A DNA stretch of 46,828 bases from Alphaproteobacteria bacterium (GCA_019746105.1 JAIESK010000059.1:1-46828); one strand, 5' to 3'; shown: positions 1 through 10,023, counted from the stretch's first letter. The notes: a model not told the origin generated them from the letters alone. Numbers and translations: made by a program.

Positions 1-400
1 TTTTTGCAGTTGAGATTCTGATAGGAATAGATCCATAACACGCGGTTGACAAAGAAGTTAGATCTTCTGAATCCTTAGTAAGTTTAGTTGGATTGGGAGT
101 TACATAGAAAGACTGAATAGCCAATTCAGATGTTTGTCTCTCAAAATATTTATCATATAAAACAGCGTCCGGAGATATAAACTCAACAGTTGCAGCAGTT
201 AAAATTCCAGTTTTTTGTGGAGAATGCTTTATGAAGCCCATCTGATTTTTTTCTTTTTTATAAGTACACACAGCACGAGGGAAAACGGTTCCCTGATGCT
301 CGTATTCGCCATCCACAAACCATTCATCATCCATAGCATGACCAGGAGAATTAAAAAAAGGGGCCGCTAAGAATAAAAAAACATATAAAAATTTTGACAT
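1..400 (-). CDS. Secreted protein of unknown function, C-terminus truncated by window edge
   Basis: Read by eye on the minus strand: ATG at 400-398, open to the window edge: MSKFLYVFLFLAAPFFNSPGHAMDDEWFVDGEYEHQGTVFPRAVCTYKKEKNQMGF... Signal-peptide-like N-terminus. Absent from the ORF track because it has no stop inside the window. Confidence 0.7.
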   Translation of the reverse strand, partial: MSKFLYVFLFLAAPFFNSPGHAMDDEWFVDGEYEHQGTVFPRAVCTYKKEKNQMGFIKHSPQKTGILTAATVEFISPDAVLYDKYFERQTSELAIQSFYVTPNPTKLTKDSEDLTSLSTACYGSIPIRISTAK

Positions 401-454
401 ATCATAACCTCATTAAGTTGCATTGGATTCAAGTTGATACCAAATAAATGTCCA

Positions 455-997
455 TTAGAATAGTTGCTTTTTTAGAATCTGATACGCTTCATTAATCTTC
501 TTCAGATTTTCTTCCGCCTTCGCATCCTCAGGATTCAGGTCAGGATGGTACTTTTTCGCCAGCTTTTTGTATTGTTTTTTAAGCTCTTCTAGGGTGAGAG
601 GAAGAGAAAGGTCGAGCACACTAAGAGCCCGTTTGACTTCTTTAGGAACGGCTTGTGGCATGGCAGCAGCTCGCAAAAAAGGATCTAGGCCTTCCGTTGA
701 GCTAAGTTTTTCTAAAAGAAGACGCCATCCCCCAACGGGCCAGGAAGGGCGATTCCACGTTATGTCGGAGACACGGCTTTTCTCAATCTCCTCAGGACTC
801 ATCCCCTTATAAAAATCCCAGCTTTTATTGTAGTCTCGAATATGATCAAGACAAAACCAGTAAAAGTCCTTTAAGTTGCGCGGATCCTTTGGCGCTCTGA
901 ACTCTCCAGGATGTTGACATCCTTCATGATCACAAAGCCGGACCTCAGGACCACCAGGGTGGGTAGTATTTAACGGAACAAAACGTGGTTTTTTCAT
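455..997 (-). CDS. J-domain protein (C-terminal DnaJ domain)
   Basis: C-terminus [45 protein letters not shown] contains the HPD motif. Confidence 0.9.
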   Translation of the reverse strand: MKKPRFVPLNTTHPGGPEVRLCDHEGCQHPGEFRAPKDPRNLKDFYWFCLDHIRDYNKSWDFYKGMSPEEIEKSRVSDITWNRPSWPVGGWRLLLEKLSSTEGLDPFLRAAAMPQAVPKEVKRALSVLDLSLPLTLEELKKQYKKLAKKYHPDLNPEDAKAEENLKKINEAYQILKKQLF

Positions 998-1085
998 GCT
1001 TTATATACTTCTCATACGGGGAGTTGCCGTTTTTCTGTTTTGATCCCTGTTTTTAAACCGGTTTTGATATCCCGGGAAATCAAGC

Positions 1086-1673
1086 CTAGACCCATTCAGC
1101 CACCGGCTCATGTGTCGTAGGTTTTTTAACTTTTAAAAGAATCTGAAATGCTTCCGGGATGGAAGGGGCGAATTGAAAATACTTTTTGTGATCCAATTTT
1201 GCAAAACGTTGTTCAAAAATATTTTTTGTCAAATCTTGGAGAGGGGTCCAATATTCATTAATATTAATAAAAATAACAGGCTTTTCATGAAGTCCTAACT
1301 GGCGCCAAGTAATGATTTCAAAAGCCTCATCGAGAGTTCCGAAACCCCCTGGTAACACAAAAAAACCATCGGCCTGTTCAAACATCAAACGTTTGCGTGT
1401 ATGCATGGAATCAACCATGTGTAATTCCGTAATGTCCCAGTTTGGTTCTTCAAGATTCTTGAGATGCTCAGGCATATAGCCAATCACGCGGCCACCTTCT
1501 TTCATCGTTGTATTGGCAAGTTGTCCCATAAGACCCAAATTGCCACCCCCATAAACAAGAGCGATTTTACGCTTAGCCAATTCTTCCCCTAAGGTAACAG
1601 CTGCCTTTTTATAAACATCACTGACCGAATCATAGGAACTACAATAAACACCAATGGTTTGAATTTCTTTCAT
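1086..1673 (-). CDS. LOG-family protein (TIGR00730-type, cytokinin riboside 5'-monophosphate phosphoribohydrolase-like)
   Basis: Motifs VYGGGNLGLMGQLA and LPGGFGTLDEAFEIITWRQLG (PGGxGTxxE). Confidence 0.93.
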   Translation of the reverse strand: MKEIQTIGVYCSSYDSVSDVYKKAAVTLGEELAKRKIALVYGGGNLGLMGQLANTTMKEGGRVIGYMPEHLKNLEEPNWDITELHMVDSMHTRKRLMFEQADGFFVLPGGFGTLDEAFEIITWRQLGLHEKPVIFININEYWTPLQDLTKNIFEQRFAKLDHKKYFQFAPSIPEAFQILLKVKKPTTHEPVAEWV

Positions 1674-1758
1674 TTGTTTTTTTTACCTTCTCAGAAATAA
1701 GATAGCTAATTCTACGCAAAACCGTTATAAATGCCATAGATTTTTATAAGGAGAACAC

Positions 1759-2445
1759 ATGGAGACCTTTTTTGCTCCCCTTCACCGAGCTGGCTTTCCC
1801 TTCATTGCTCTGTTCGCAGGCGTAACCTTCATTCTTTTTCTCTTTTCTAATTTTTTGGGTCTCCTTGGACTTCTTCTCACCGGATGGTGCATTTACTTTT
1901 TTCGCAACCCACGGCGCATCACACCTCTTGGAGACGGCTTAGTCATCAGCCCTGCAGATGGAATTATTACCAAGATTGAAAAGGCTCTTCCTCCTAAAGA
2001 GCTTAAATGGAAAAAATCCCCCCTCACCCGCATTAGTATTTTTTTGAATGTCTTTGATGTCCACGTTAACCGCATTCCCGTTGATGGGATTATCAAGAGG
2101 GTACATTATTATCCCGGTAAATTCTTTAACGCTTCTTTAGACAAAGCCAGCGAATTTAATGAGAGAAACTCTCTTCTCATTGAAACCCCTGACCATCAAG
2201 AGGTCCTTGTCATTCAGATTGCAGGTCTGATTGCCCGCCGCATCCTTTGTGACGTTAGAGCAGGAGATGAGGTCAACAGTGGCGCGGTTTTTGGTATCAT
2301 TCGTTTTGGAAGCCGTGTTGATATCTACCTCCCTGAAGGCATCAATCCTCTTGTCGTTGAAGGTCAACGCATGATTGCAGGAGAAACCATTCTGGCGGAT
2401 CTGAATTCAACAGCACCTCAGCGTTTAGGAGAAAATCGCTCATGA
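1759..2445 (+). CDS. psd: Phosphatidylserine decarboxylase proenzyme
   Basis: FLNVFDVHVNRIPVDGII and C-terminal FGSRVDIYLPEG; directly followed by pssA. Confidence 0.93.
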   Translation: METFFAPLHRAGFPFIALFAGVTFILFLFSNFLGLLGLLLTGWCIYFFRNPRRITPLGDGLVISPADGIITKIEKALPPKELKWKKSPLTRISIFLNVFDVHVNRIPVDGIIKRVHYYPGKFFNASLDKASEFNERNSLLIETPDHQEVLVIQIAGLIARRILCDVRAGDEVNSGAVFGIIRFGSRVDIYLPEGINPLVVEGQRMIAGETILADLNSTAPQRLGENRS

Positions 2446-3194
2446 AAAAAACACACGTGTACGATAAATTAGCCCCTTCTCCCCTTGTACGCATCATCCC
2501 CAATGCCATCACCATTACAGCCCTTTGTACAGGACTCACTTCCATCCGTTTTGCCCTTAGCGAACGATGGGAATTGGCGGTGAGTCTGATTTTGATTGCA
2601 GCCATCCTCGATGCTTTGGATGGGCGGGTAGCTCGTTTTCTACGCGTTGATAGTGCCTTTGGCGCTGAACTTGACTCTCTCTCTGATTTTATCAGTTTTG
2701 GCGTAGCCCCTGCTGTCATGATTTATCTTTATAGTCTTCATCTATGGAAAGGAATAGGATGGGCCCTTGCTCTTTTCTTTTCAACCTGTATGGCTCTGCG
2801 CTTAGCACGTTTTAATACGAATATTTCCATTCCTTCTGCCGACTGGGAAAAACGATTTTCCGTAGGGGTTCCCGCACCTGCAGGAGCTTTCGTTGCTATG
2901 TCTCCATTGATGTTAAGCTTTGCTTTAGAGGAAAATTTTGAGGCTCATTCACTTGTTTTTGCTTTAACCTTATTCCTAAGTGGCCTTTTACTTATCAGCC
3001 GCATCCCCACATTTCTTATTAAAAACGTTCCCATTCCTCATCATTATGTACGCTATCTTCTTATCCTTGTAGCTTTTTTTGTCGCTGCGCTTTTTAGTGC
3101 CCCTTGGTATACGTTAAGCTTAGGAGCCTTTTTATACATTTGCACCATTCCCATTAGTTTTATGAATTACCAAAGAAAAAAGAGAGAGAAATAA
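2442..3194 (+). CDS. pssA: CDP-diacylglycerol-serine O-phosphatidyltransferase
   Basis: CDP-alcohol phosphatidyltransferase motif DALDGRVARFLRVDSAFGAELDSLSDFISFG; overlaps psd by 4 nt. Confidence 0.93.
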   Translation: MKKTHVYDKLAPSPLVRIIPNAITITALCTGLTSIRFALSERWELAVSLILIAAILDALDGRVARFLRVDSAFGAELDSLSDFISFGVAPAVMIYLYSLHLWKGIGWALALFFSTCMALRLARFNTNISIPSADWEKRFSVGVPAPAGAFVAMSPLMLSFALEENFEAHSLVFALTLFLSGLLLISRIPTFLIKNVPIPHHYVRYLLILVAFFVAALFSAPWYTLSLGAFLYICTIPISFMNYQRKKREK

Positions 3195-3217
3195 AAAAGC
3201 CCCCAAAAGGAGGCTTT
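3191..3217. terminator. Bidirectional rho-independent terminator between convergent pssA and BI-1 gene
   Basis: AAAAAGCC-cccaaaagga-GGCTTTTT stem-loop with A-run and T-run. Confidence 0.8.
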
Positions 3218-3240
3218 TTCGTAAGTTTCAGTACACCTCT

Positions 3241-3951
3241 TTAACGGCGATCACCAAGAAGGCGAAGCAACATAACAAACAAGTTGATGAAATCTAAGTA
3301 AAGGCGCAATGCTCCAAAGATAGCACGCTTGCCAGCAACTTCACTAGAACTTCCTTCTGTGTAAGCTTCTTTAATGGATTGAGTGTCATAGGCCGTAAGA
3401 CCTGTGAAAATCAACACACCTGCAACTGAAATGATGAATTGCAACATCGTGCTCGCCATAAAAAGATTCACAATCATCGCAATGAAAAGTCCAATGAGTC
3501 CCATAAAGAGGAAGGATCCCATGGCCGTTAAATCGCGCTTGGTGGTATATCCATAAAGGCTCATAGCAGCAAAGGTTCCTGCTGTAATAAAGAACACCCG
3601 CGCAATGCTTTCATAGGTATAAGCCAAGAAAAGAACGGAAAAAGCCACACCATTCAAAGCCGCATAAAGCCAGAACACGGTTTGTGCCGTTGAAAATTTC
3701 ATGGTGTTAATCTTAAAACTTAAGAAAAACACAAGACCTATGGGTGCGAGAATGAAAAGCCACATCATTGGCATAATCGCCTGCAGCAAAGCTGGAGATG
3801 AGGTCACTAATAACGCAACTCCTCCTGTAAGGCCAAGTCCCATAGCCATATAATTATAAACACTCAGCATATAGGCGCGGAGTCCTTCACTATAAGCAAG
3901 GGTCGTCCGTTCAACTCCTAAAATGGTTTTATTCTTTGATCGATCAGTCAT
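3241..3951 (-). CDS. Bax inhibitor-1/YccA family membrane protein
   Basis: Multi-TM protein with TGLTAYDTQSIKEAY and ALRLYLDFINLFVMLLRLLGDRR, typical of BI-1/YccA. Confidence 0.93.
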   Translation of the reverse strand: MTDRSKNKTILGVERTTLAYSEGLRAYMLSVYNYMAMGLGLTGGVALLVTSSPALLQAIMPMMWLFILAPIGLVFFLSFKINTMKFSTAQTVFWLYAALNGVAFSVLFLAYTYESIARVFFITAGTFAAMSLYGYTTKRDLTAMGSFLFMGLIGLFIAMIVNLFMASTMLQFIISVAGVLIFTGLTAYDTQSIKEAYTEGSSSEVAGKRAIFGALRLYLDFINLFVMLLRLLGDRR

Positions 3952-4079
3952 AGAGAAATCTCCTTTTTCTATTTCCTTTATATATAAGGGTTAATTTATT
4001 TTTCGGCAAGAGGGACTCAGATGTTTCACGTTTCATTTCCTAGAGTGTGAAATATGAAAAATGTGGAACAGGGTTTCTC

Positions 4080-5468
4080 TCATTCAATGGACGTTAATAA
4101 CGTCCCTTTGAGTTTATTCAGAAAAGTTTTTTCGAGCACATAAGAATAACTCCCCAATTTTGCCGAGAGGATATTTCCGTCTTTATCTTTTTTGAAGGTA
4201 ATTTTTTCTCCGATGCTGTCATATCCTATTTGTTGATCACATAAAAACTCTTCCCCATTTTGACTTGATAAAACCATTGCTTCTTCCCCAGGCGTCCAAT
4301 TTTCTAGGGGAAAGTACAAACCTTTTTTCTTTGCTAAGACGAAAAAAATCCCCCTCCATCTGTTCATCAAAGGACCTCCCGTTATAGCTTGTTTGGCTTC
4401 CTCAGGTGTAAACGTTAAGTCTATCTTATTGAAAATTTGAATAATTGACCGTACAACCCTCATAGGCATGATTTCATTCGTATTCAGAAAAAAATTAATG
4501 ACATAATTTGTTCCTAATGCATGAGCAGTATTGGTAGAAAAACCAGGATAACTCCCGCTATGCCCTACAAGCTCCATATCTGGAAATTTATCAAAGTGAA
4601 CACCAAGACCGTATCTTTCTTGAGACGCATTTTTGACAAGCCAATTGAGGGATAAAAGTTCTTTTTGCATTTCATGCGACAATAATCCTTTTCCGAGAAA
4701 TAATGTCTCAAAGAAGAAGCTTGTCTCTTCTGCATTCCCACAAAACCCTGTGGCTGGCGCTAAGGCAAAGGTAGGAACATGTTTGAAAGGGAGGCGCTTA
4801 TGTTCCAGAAATGGCCTTGAATGCCCCTCAGCAAAAGACCCCTTTTTCTTGTCTGAATAGTCCGTTAATATACTGGTATTCTTAAGTTTTTTCAAAATTA
4901 AGGACTCCATAGCGCTTTGGAATGACATTCCCAAAGCATTTTCAAGAACAAGCCCAAGCAATGAAAACCCCATATTTGAATATTTAGTACATTCATTTGG
5001 AGCATAAATAAGGTTTGAAGAGAGGACTTCTTGAATAAGTTTTTCTCTAGAAGGAAAGGGTTTTTGAAGATCCCAAAACTCAGAATCAATCCCATCGCGA
5101 AATAAGCCGGAACGATGAGACAAGAGGTCTCGAACTGTTATCTGTTTAAAGCGCTTATCCTTATGATTTTTGAGTTCAGGAAGGAAATCCAAAGCTGGCT
5201 GATGAAGATTAAGTTTTCCTTGTTCTACGAGTTGCAAAATAGCACAGCTCGTAAAGGTCTTCGACTGGGAGGCAATATGAAAAAGATCCTTGGTGGTTAA
5301 TGACTTTTTCGTGAGAAGGTTAGCATATCCATAAGCTTTGCTAAAAAAAACTTTATTTCCTTTCCTTATGCAGACCTGAAAACCAGGCAAATTGCTATAG
5401 CGAGAACGATAATCAAGCCAAATATCTATCACTTTTAAGGCTAATTTTTCTTTATTATTTATGTTCAT
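4080..5468 (-). CDS. Serine hydrolase, beta-lactamase/class C-like
   Basis: SxxK motif IASQSKTFTSCAILQLVEQGKL, YSN motif (TKYSNMGFSLLG), HSGSYPGF. No obvious signal peptide. Confidence 0.88.
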   Translation of the reverse strand: MNINNKEKLALKVIDIWLDYRSRYSNLPGFQVCIRKGNKVFFSKAYGYANLLTKKSLTTKDLFHIASQSKTFTSCAILQLVEQGKLNLHQPALDFLPELKNHKDKRFKQITVRDLLSHRSGLFRDGIDSEFWDLQKPFPSREKLIQEVLSSNLIYAPNECTKYSNMGFSLLGLVLENALGMSFQSAMESLILKKLKNTSILTDYSDKKKGSFAEGHSRPFLEHKRLPFKHVPTFALAPATGFCGNAEETSFFFETLFLGKGLLSHEMQKELLSLNWLVKNASQERYGLGVHFDKFPDMELVGHSGSYPGFSTNTAHALGTNYVINFFLNTNEIMPMRVVRSIIQIFNKIDLTFTPEEAKQAITGGPLMNRWRGIFFVLAKKKGLYFPLENWTPGEEAMVLSSQNGEEFLCDQQIGYDSIGEKITFKKDKDGNILSAKLGSYSYVLEKTFLNKLKGTLLTSIE

Positions 5469-5632
5469 TCTCTACTCCTACACATTTCATTATCATAAAA
5501 ATTCTCACTTCTCAAATTGTGCTTGCTCTCTCAAAGTTTCACTTGCGCCTTTAGAAGGGTGAATTTACAGTAGGTCAAAGGGTATTCTGGGAAATTCATT
5601 CTCTAATAACAAGAAGAGCAAAAAAGAAAAAT

Positions 5633-7693
5633 ATGGCAGATTCAGCTGAAAACATTTTTTTAAACGTCACTGCTCCCGGAGATTATGCTTTTCAGCTCAA
5701 TTTTTTTCAAGGCGTTGAAAGGCTTTCAAGTCTTTTTGAGTATACGCTAATTATGACAGCGCAGAGTAATGACATTGATTTTAATACCCTTATGGGTCAG
5801 TCGGTAACAGTTTCCTTAACATTGGGTTCTGAACAGCGAACCTTTAATGGGATAGTTGGGTTTTTTGAACAACAGGCAACTCCTTTTGAGCCTTTAAATA
5901 TGTGGAACGTTTATCGTGCCGTCTTGTATCCACAAGTTTGGCTTCTCACTTTTTCTGCTCATTGTCAAATTTTTCAAAATATGTCAACTGTGGCTATTAT
6001 TGAGCAGATTTTGAACAATAATTCGATTCCATTTAACAATAATGTTGTTTCAGCAGGTATGACGCAGAGAGAGTTTTGTGTTCAATATAATGAAACGGAC
6101 TTCGCTTTTATTTCCCGCCTTATGGAAGAAGTGGGAATATTTTATTATTTCCAACAATCAGAGGGTGGACATACGCTTGTCCTTGCTGACTCTTCCCAAA
6201 CTTCCTCTTCCTGCGACAATGCAGCAACCGTCAGCTTTATGGACTCAGCACCACCCCATGAGCCATTTATGATGACGGTAAGTTCGTGTTCTATTACGCA
6301 AAGAATTGTCCCAAGCAGTAACGCACTCATTAGTTATAATTATCTTACCCCTCAAACTCCCTTGCAAGGATCAGCAAGTGGCCCCGATGATGCAGGAGGG
6401 GGAAACCTCACCAGCTATCGTGAAGTCTTTGGTGAACAAACTTTGGGGGATACATTAACAACTGTAAAATTACAATCGGAAGACGCTCCTCAAAAAAGGG
6501 TGAAGGGAGTCTCTTATGTGCCCTTCTTTTTAGCAGGGTATTCTTTTACTTTAGAAAATCATCCTAGAACTGACGCAAATATTAATTATGTACTCTATGA
6601 AGTGATTCATGAGGCCCGTATTGTTGAGGGAAAAGGACACCCTATTTATAACAATCAATTTCAGGCTTTCCCTTCAACGGAAACCTTTAATGCACCTCAA
6701 ATCACTCCTCGTCCCTCTATTTACAGTACACAAACAGCAGTAGTCACAGGGCAACAAGGGACGGATATTTATACGGAACAGTATGGCCGAATTAAGATTA
6801 AGTTTCATTGGGATTCTTCACCACAAGACGATGATACCACTTCTTGCTGGATTCGCGTGGCAACTCTTTGGGCAGGACAAAATTGGGGGACTTTATTCAC
6901 ACCCCGGGTAGGTCAAGAAGTTGTGGTCTCTTTTATTGATGGGGATCCCGATAATCCCTTAGTTATTGGAACAGTCTATAACGGAGAGAATACCCCCCCC
7001 TATTTACCTGATGACCCCACAAAATCAACCATAAAAAGTCAAACGAGCCCTTCTCAAGGAGAAGCAACTCCTGGGTATAATGAGTTTCGCTTTGAAGATA
7101 AGCAATATTCAGAAGAAGTTTATATCCATGCTCAGAAAGATTTTAATATTGATATTCAAAATGACCAAAATATTACCCTTGTAGGAGGAAGTCGGGCGAT
7201 TACTTTGCAGGCTCAAGCTGAAGAAAATGAAGAGAATCAGGGGGAAAATCAGGGAAATGACAGCCTTACACTGAATAATGGAAACAAATCATTGGAGATT
7301 ATAAAAGGTAACTATTCTATTCAGTTGAATGAAGGCAACATAACGGTAACTTGTTCGCAAGGAGATGTTTCTTTTAATATTACAGGAAATGTTACTTACA
7401 CTTGCTCAGGATCTTTTAATGTGAGTGCGGATGGAGGTATCAATTTAAAATCAGGAGCAGAAATCGCCTTGACATCTACTTCAGATACAACTGTCGATGC
7501 AGGAGAGGCTGTTAGCATTTCGTCGGGAGGAGCAATGAGTTTAAAATCAGGAGCAGAAGCTTCCTTGACGTCTGCTTCAGATACAAGTGTCGATGCAGGA
7601 GGAGCTGTTAATATTTCAGGAGGAGGAGCTGTGGACATTAAAGCGACAGCTTCAGTTGATGTGACGGGGATGACAATTTTACTTAATGGATAA
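5633..7693 (+). CDS. vgrG: Type VI secretion system spike protein VgrG
   Basis: FCVQYNETDFAFISRLMEEVGIFYYF; GRIKIKFHWD; CWIRVATLWAGQNWGTLFTPRVGQEVVVSFIDGDPDNPLVIGTVYN; C-terminal beta-rich repeats. Confidence 0.95.
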   Translation: MADSAENIFLNVTAPGDYAFQLNFFQGVERLSSLFEYTLIMTAQSNDIDFNTLMGQSVTVSLTLGSEQRTFNGIVGFFEQQATPFEPLNMWNVYRAVLYPQVWLLTFSAHCQIFQNMSTVAIIEQILNNNSIPFNNNVVSAGMTQREFCVQYNETDFAFISRLMEEVGIFYYFQQSEGGHTLVLADSSQTSSSCDNAATVSFMDSAPPHEPFMMTVSSCSITQRIVPSSNALISYNYLTPQTPLQGSASGPDDAGGGNLTSYREVFGEQTLGDTLTTVKLQSEDAPQKRVKGVSYVPFFLAGYSFTLENHPRTDANINYVLYEVIHEARIVEGKGHPIYNNQFQAFPSTETFNAPQITPRPSIYSTQTAVVTGQQGTDIYTEQYGRIKIKFHWDSSPQDDDTTSCWIRVATLWAGQNWGTLFTPRVGQEVVVSFIDGDPDNPLVIGTVYNGENTPPYLPDDPTKSTIKSQTSPSQGEATPGYNEFRFEDKQYSEEVYIHAQKDFNIDIQNDQNITLVGGSRAITLQAQAEENEENQGENQGNDSLTLNNGNKSLEIIKGNYSIQLNEGNITVTCSQGDVSFNITGNVTYTCSGSFNVSADGGINLKSGAEIALTSTSDTTVDAGEAVSISSGGAMSLKSGAEASLTSASDTSVDAGGAVNISGGGAVDIKATASVDVTGMTILLNG
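7441..7632 (+). repeat. Two tandem ~96-nt (32-aa) repeats in the VgrG C-terminus
   Basis: tttaaaatcaggagcagaa starts at 7444 and again at 7540; protein LKSGAEIALTSTSDTTVDAGEAVSISSGGA / LKSGAEASLTSASDTSVDAGGAVNISGGGA. Confidence 0.85.
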
Positions 7694-7698
7694 GCTCA

Positions 7699-8394
7699 AT
7701 GAATGAAGAAAATGAAAACGAAAACCAAGTTTTAGAAGCTGAAGAGTCTCAAAACCAACTCCTTGAAAAGAAGGAGGAAGCAAAGTCAGCCACAAAGAAA
7801 GTTTTGGGCGAAAAGATTGAAGGCAAATTTCATGGGATTGAAGAACATTATAATGAGGAAGGCAAACTTGTAGCTCACCTACCTTTTGAAGCGGGAGTGC
7901 TACATGGAGAAGCGCGGCGATATGATAGTTCTCAAAGATTGAGGGAGAATCTTCGCTATAAAAAGGGAACGGCCCATGGGCTTGCCGAGTTTTATAAAAA
8001 CGGAACTTTGGCAATGCATACAACCTTTAATGAAGGGAAGCAGCATGGAGAAAGCGTTATTTACGATGATGCAGGAATGTTACGCGCCCGCATTCAATAC
8101 GAAGATGGTAAGAAGAATGGGACGTCTATTGCCTATGATTCTCAAGGCCGCGTGAGACGAATTCTCCATTATCAAAATGGCGTCTTAGAGGGGCCAATGC
8201 TTACCTATTATCCTAGTGGAGCTCTTTTGGAAACAGGTCTATATCGGGAAGGAAGAAAGGAAGGAGAGTTCCGCATCTTTCATGAAAATGGACACATTCA
8301 TCAACTCATAGTCTTTGATCGTGGAAGGCTTGTCCGTAAACCGCAATTTTTTGACCAGAACGGAAATCCTATATCAACAGGCATTGAAAGATGA
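7699..8394 (+). CDS. MORN-like repeat protein (YwqK-type)
   Basis: Repeats such as GVLHGEARRYD, GTAHGLAEFYKNG, GKQHGESVIYDDAG, GKKNGTSIAYDSQG, GVLEGPMLTYYPSG, GRKEGEFRIFHENG. Confidence 0.85.
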   Translation: MNEENENENQVLEAEESQNQLLEKKEEAKSATKKVLGEKIEGKFHGIEEHYNEEGKLVAHLPFEAGVLHGEARRYDSSQRLRENLRYKKGTAHGLAEFYKNGTLAMHTTFNEGKQHGESVIYDDAGMLRARIQYEDGKKNGTSIAYDSQGRVRRILHYQNGVLEGPMLTYYPSGALLETGLYREGRKEGEFRIFHENGHIHQLIVFDRGRLVRKPQFFDQNGNPISTGIER

Positions 8395-8783
8395 GTCTTG
8401 CGGTCGTTGGGGAACTTTCCCTTATCCAATGTATTTTTGGAATTGCCCCAACACCTTTAACGGTTCTTCCTGATCGGACAGTAACTGCAGAAACCATGCT
8501 GATGGGAAACGTTACAGACATGATTCCCATGGTAAATATTTTTCCTTTTGGTATGTGCACCTCCCTTGCTAATCCCGAAGTCTTAGCGGCTACCATTGCA
8601 GCTTTTGGCGTACTCACACCTATGCCCTGTGTTCCCTTAATCGTTGACCCGTGGCTCACAGAGGCTCTTGATGTGATTGTAACAGAAGGGCCTGCTCTCG
8701 ATCAAACAGCAACAATTATGTGTATATGGGCAGGTTTAATACATATAGACGAGCCAGGAAACTTTACGGTTATGGTTCCTTAA
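8391..8783 (+). CDS. DUF4280-type PAAR-like protein (VgrG tip)
   Basis: NIFPFGMCTSLANPEVLAATIAAFGVLTPMPCVPLIVDPW...PALDQTATIMCIWAGLIHIDEPG; ATGA overlap with the MORN gene; downstream of vgrG. Confidence 0.82.
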   Translation: MSLAVVGELSLIQCIFGIAPTPLTVLPDRTVTAETMLMGNVTDMIPMVNIFPFGMCTSLANPEVLAATIAAFGVLTPMPCVPLIVDPWLTEALDVIVTEGPALDQTATIMCIWAGLIHIDEPGNFTVMVP

Positions 8784-8793
8784 GGGAGAAAAA

Positions 8794-10023
8794 ATGATAC
8801 CAACCTTTACAGACATTCAAAGGGCTCAAGCTCTTCTTCGAGGCATCATCCTTAAAACGCCTACTATTTATTCACCAACCCTTTCACGCCTTTTTAATAC
8901 AAAGATTTTTTTGAAACTGGAAAACTTTCAAGAAACGGGCTCCTTTAAGGAAAGAGGTGCGTATATAAAGTTAGCAGGACTCTCAAGCCATGAAAGACGC
9001 CAAGGAGTTATTGCCGCCTCAAAAGGTAATCACGCTCAAGCCGTCGCTTTTCATGCGCAAGCCTTACATATTCCTGCAACCATTGTGATGCCAATAAATA
9101 CCCCTCCCACTAAAATTGGACATACGGAAGAATGGGGAGCACGCATCGTCCTTGCAGGAAGGACTTTTGAAGAAGCCAATTCTGTAGCTCAAGAAATTGC
9201 GCGGAAAGAAAAGCTAGTTCTTATCCATCCTTACGATGATCCGGAGCTTATTACGGGTCAAAGCACAATTGCCGGTGAAATGTTGGAAGATCATCCTGAA
9301 CTGGACGTTCTTATCGTCCCCATTGGAGGAGGAGGCCTTTGCTCAGGAATTGCTCTTGCGGCAAAGTTTTTCAAACCCTCTCTTCAAATTTATGGGGTTG
9401 AAGTAGAGGGATATGCTTCCATGTCTCAAGCCCTTTATAAAACAAAAGACAAAAAGGAAAGTGAAGCCACTCTCGCTGATGGTATCGCTGTTAAACACCC
9501 AGGAAAACTCCCTCAAGAGATTTTGAAAGGTTTGCTTCAAGGAATTGAAATTGTCACAGAAGAAGAGATCGAACATGCGGTAGATATCCTCGCCCGCAAA
9601 GCTAATCTTGTTGTTGAAGGAGCGGGAGCTGCTGGAATCGCAGCGCTTTTACATAATTCAGCCCCCTTTAAAAAGAAAAATGTAGGTATTATTATTACGG
9701 GCGGCAACATTGATGGCCGGATTCTCTCCTCGCTTATGGTGCGAGGGCAACTCCGTGAAGGGAGCTTAACCCTTGTGCGTTTAGACGTTGAGGATATTCC
9801 TGGTGTCTTGGAAAAGATTGCTGGCGCCATTGCAAAGCATCACGGAAATATACTAGAGGTTAAACATCAGCGTCTCCTTTATGAAGTTCCCATAAAAATG
9901 GCTGAAATTGAAATCATGTTGGAGACACGGGGAAAATCCCATCTTGAGCGCATTATGAGAGAGTTAAACTCACTAGGTTTTACGGCTCACACCTCAACGA
10001 ATGCCGACATCGACCTCTTTTGA
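8794..10023 (+). CDS. ilvA: Threonine ammonia-lyase (threonine dehydratase), PLP-dependent, C-terminal ACT-like domain
   Basis: KLENFQETGSFKERGA (PLP lysine), SKGNHAQAVA, PIGGGGLCSGIA; C-terminal VRLDVEDIPGVLEKIAGAIAKHHGNILEV. Confidence 0.9.
   Translation: MIPTFTDIQRAQALLRGIILKTPTIYSPTLSRLFNTKIFLKLENFQETGSFKERGAYIKLAGLSSHERRQGVIAASKGNHAQAVAFHAQALHIPATIVMPINTPPTKIGHTEEWGARIVLAGRTFEEANSVAQEIARKEKLVLIHPYDDPELITGQSTIAGEMLEDHPELDVLIVPIGGGGLCSGIALAAKFFKPSLQIYGVEVEGYASMSQALYKTKDKKESEATLADGIAVKHPGKLPQEILKGLLQGIEIVTEEEIEHAVDILARKANLVVEGAGAAGIAALLHNSAPFKKKNVGIIITGGNIDGRILSSLMVRGQLREGSLTLVRLDVEDIPGVLEKIAGAIAKHHGNILEVKHQRLLYEVPIKMAEIEIMLETRGKSHLERIMRELNSLGFTAHTSTNADIDLF

Noticed and set aside
2137-2719. 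Minus-strand ORFs opposite psd/pssA
   Set aside because: Antisense to strongly supported conserved genes.
7396-7638. Minus-strand ORF with Pro/Ala repeats
   Set aside because: Antisense of the repeated VgrG C-terminus.
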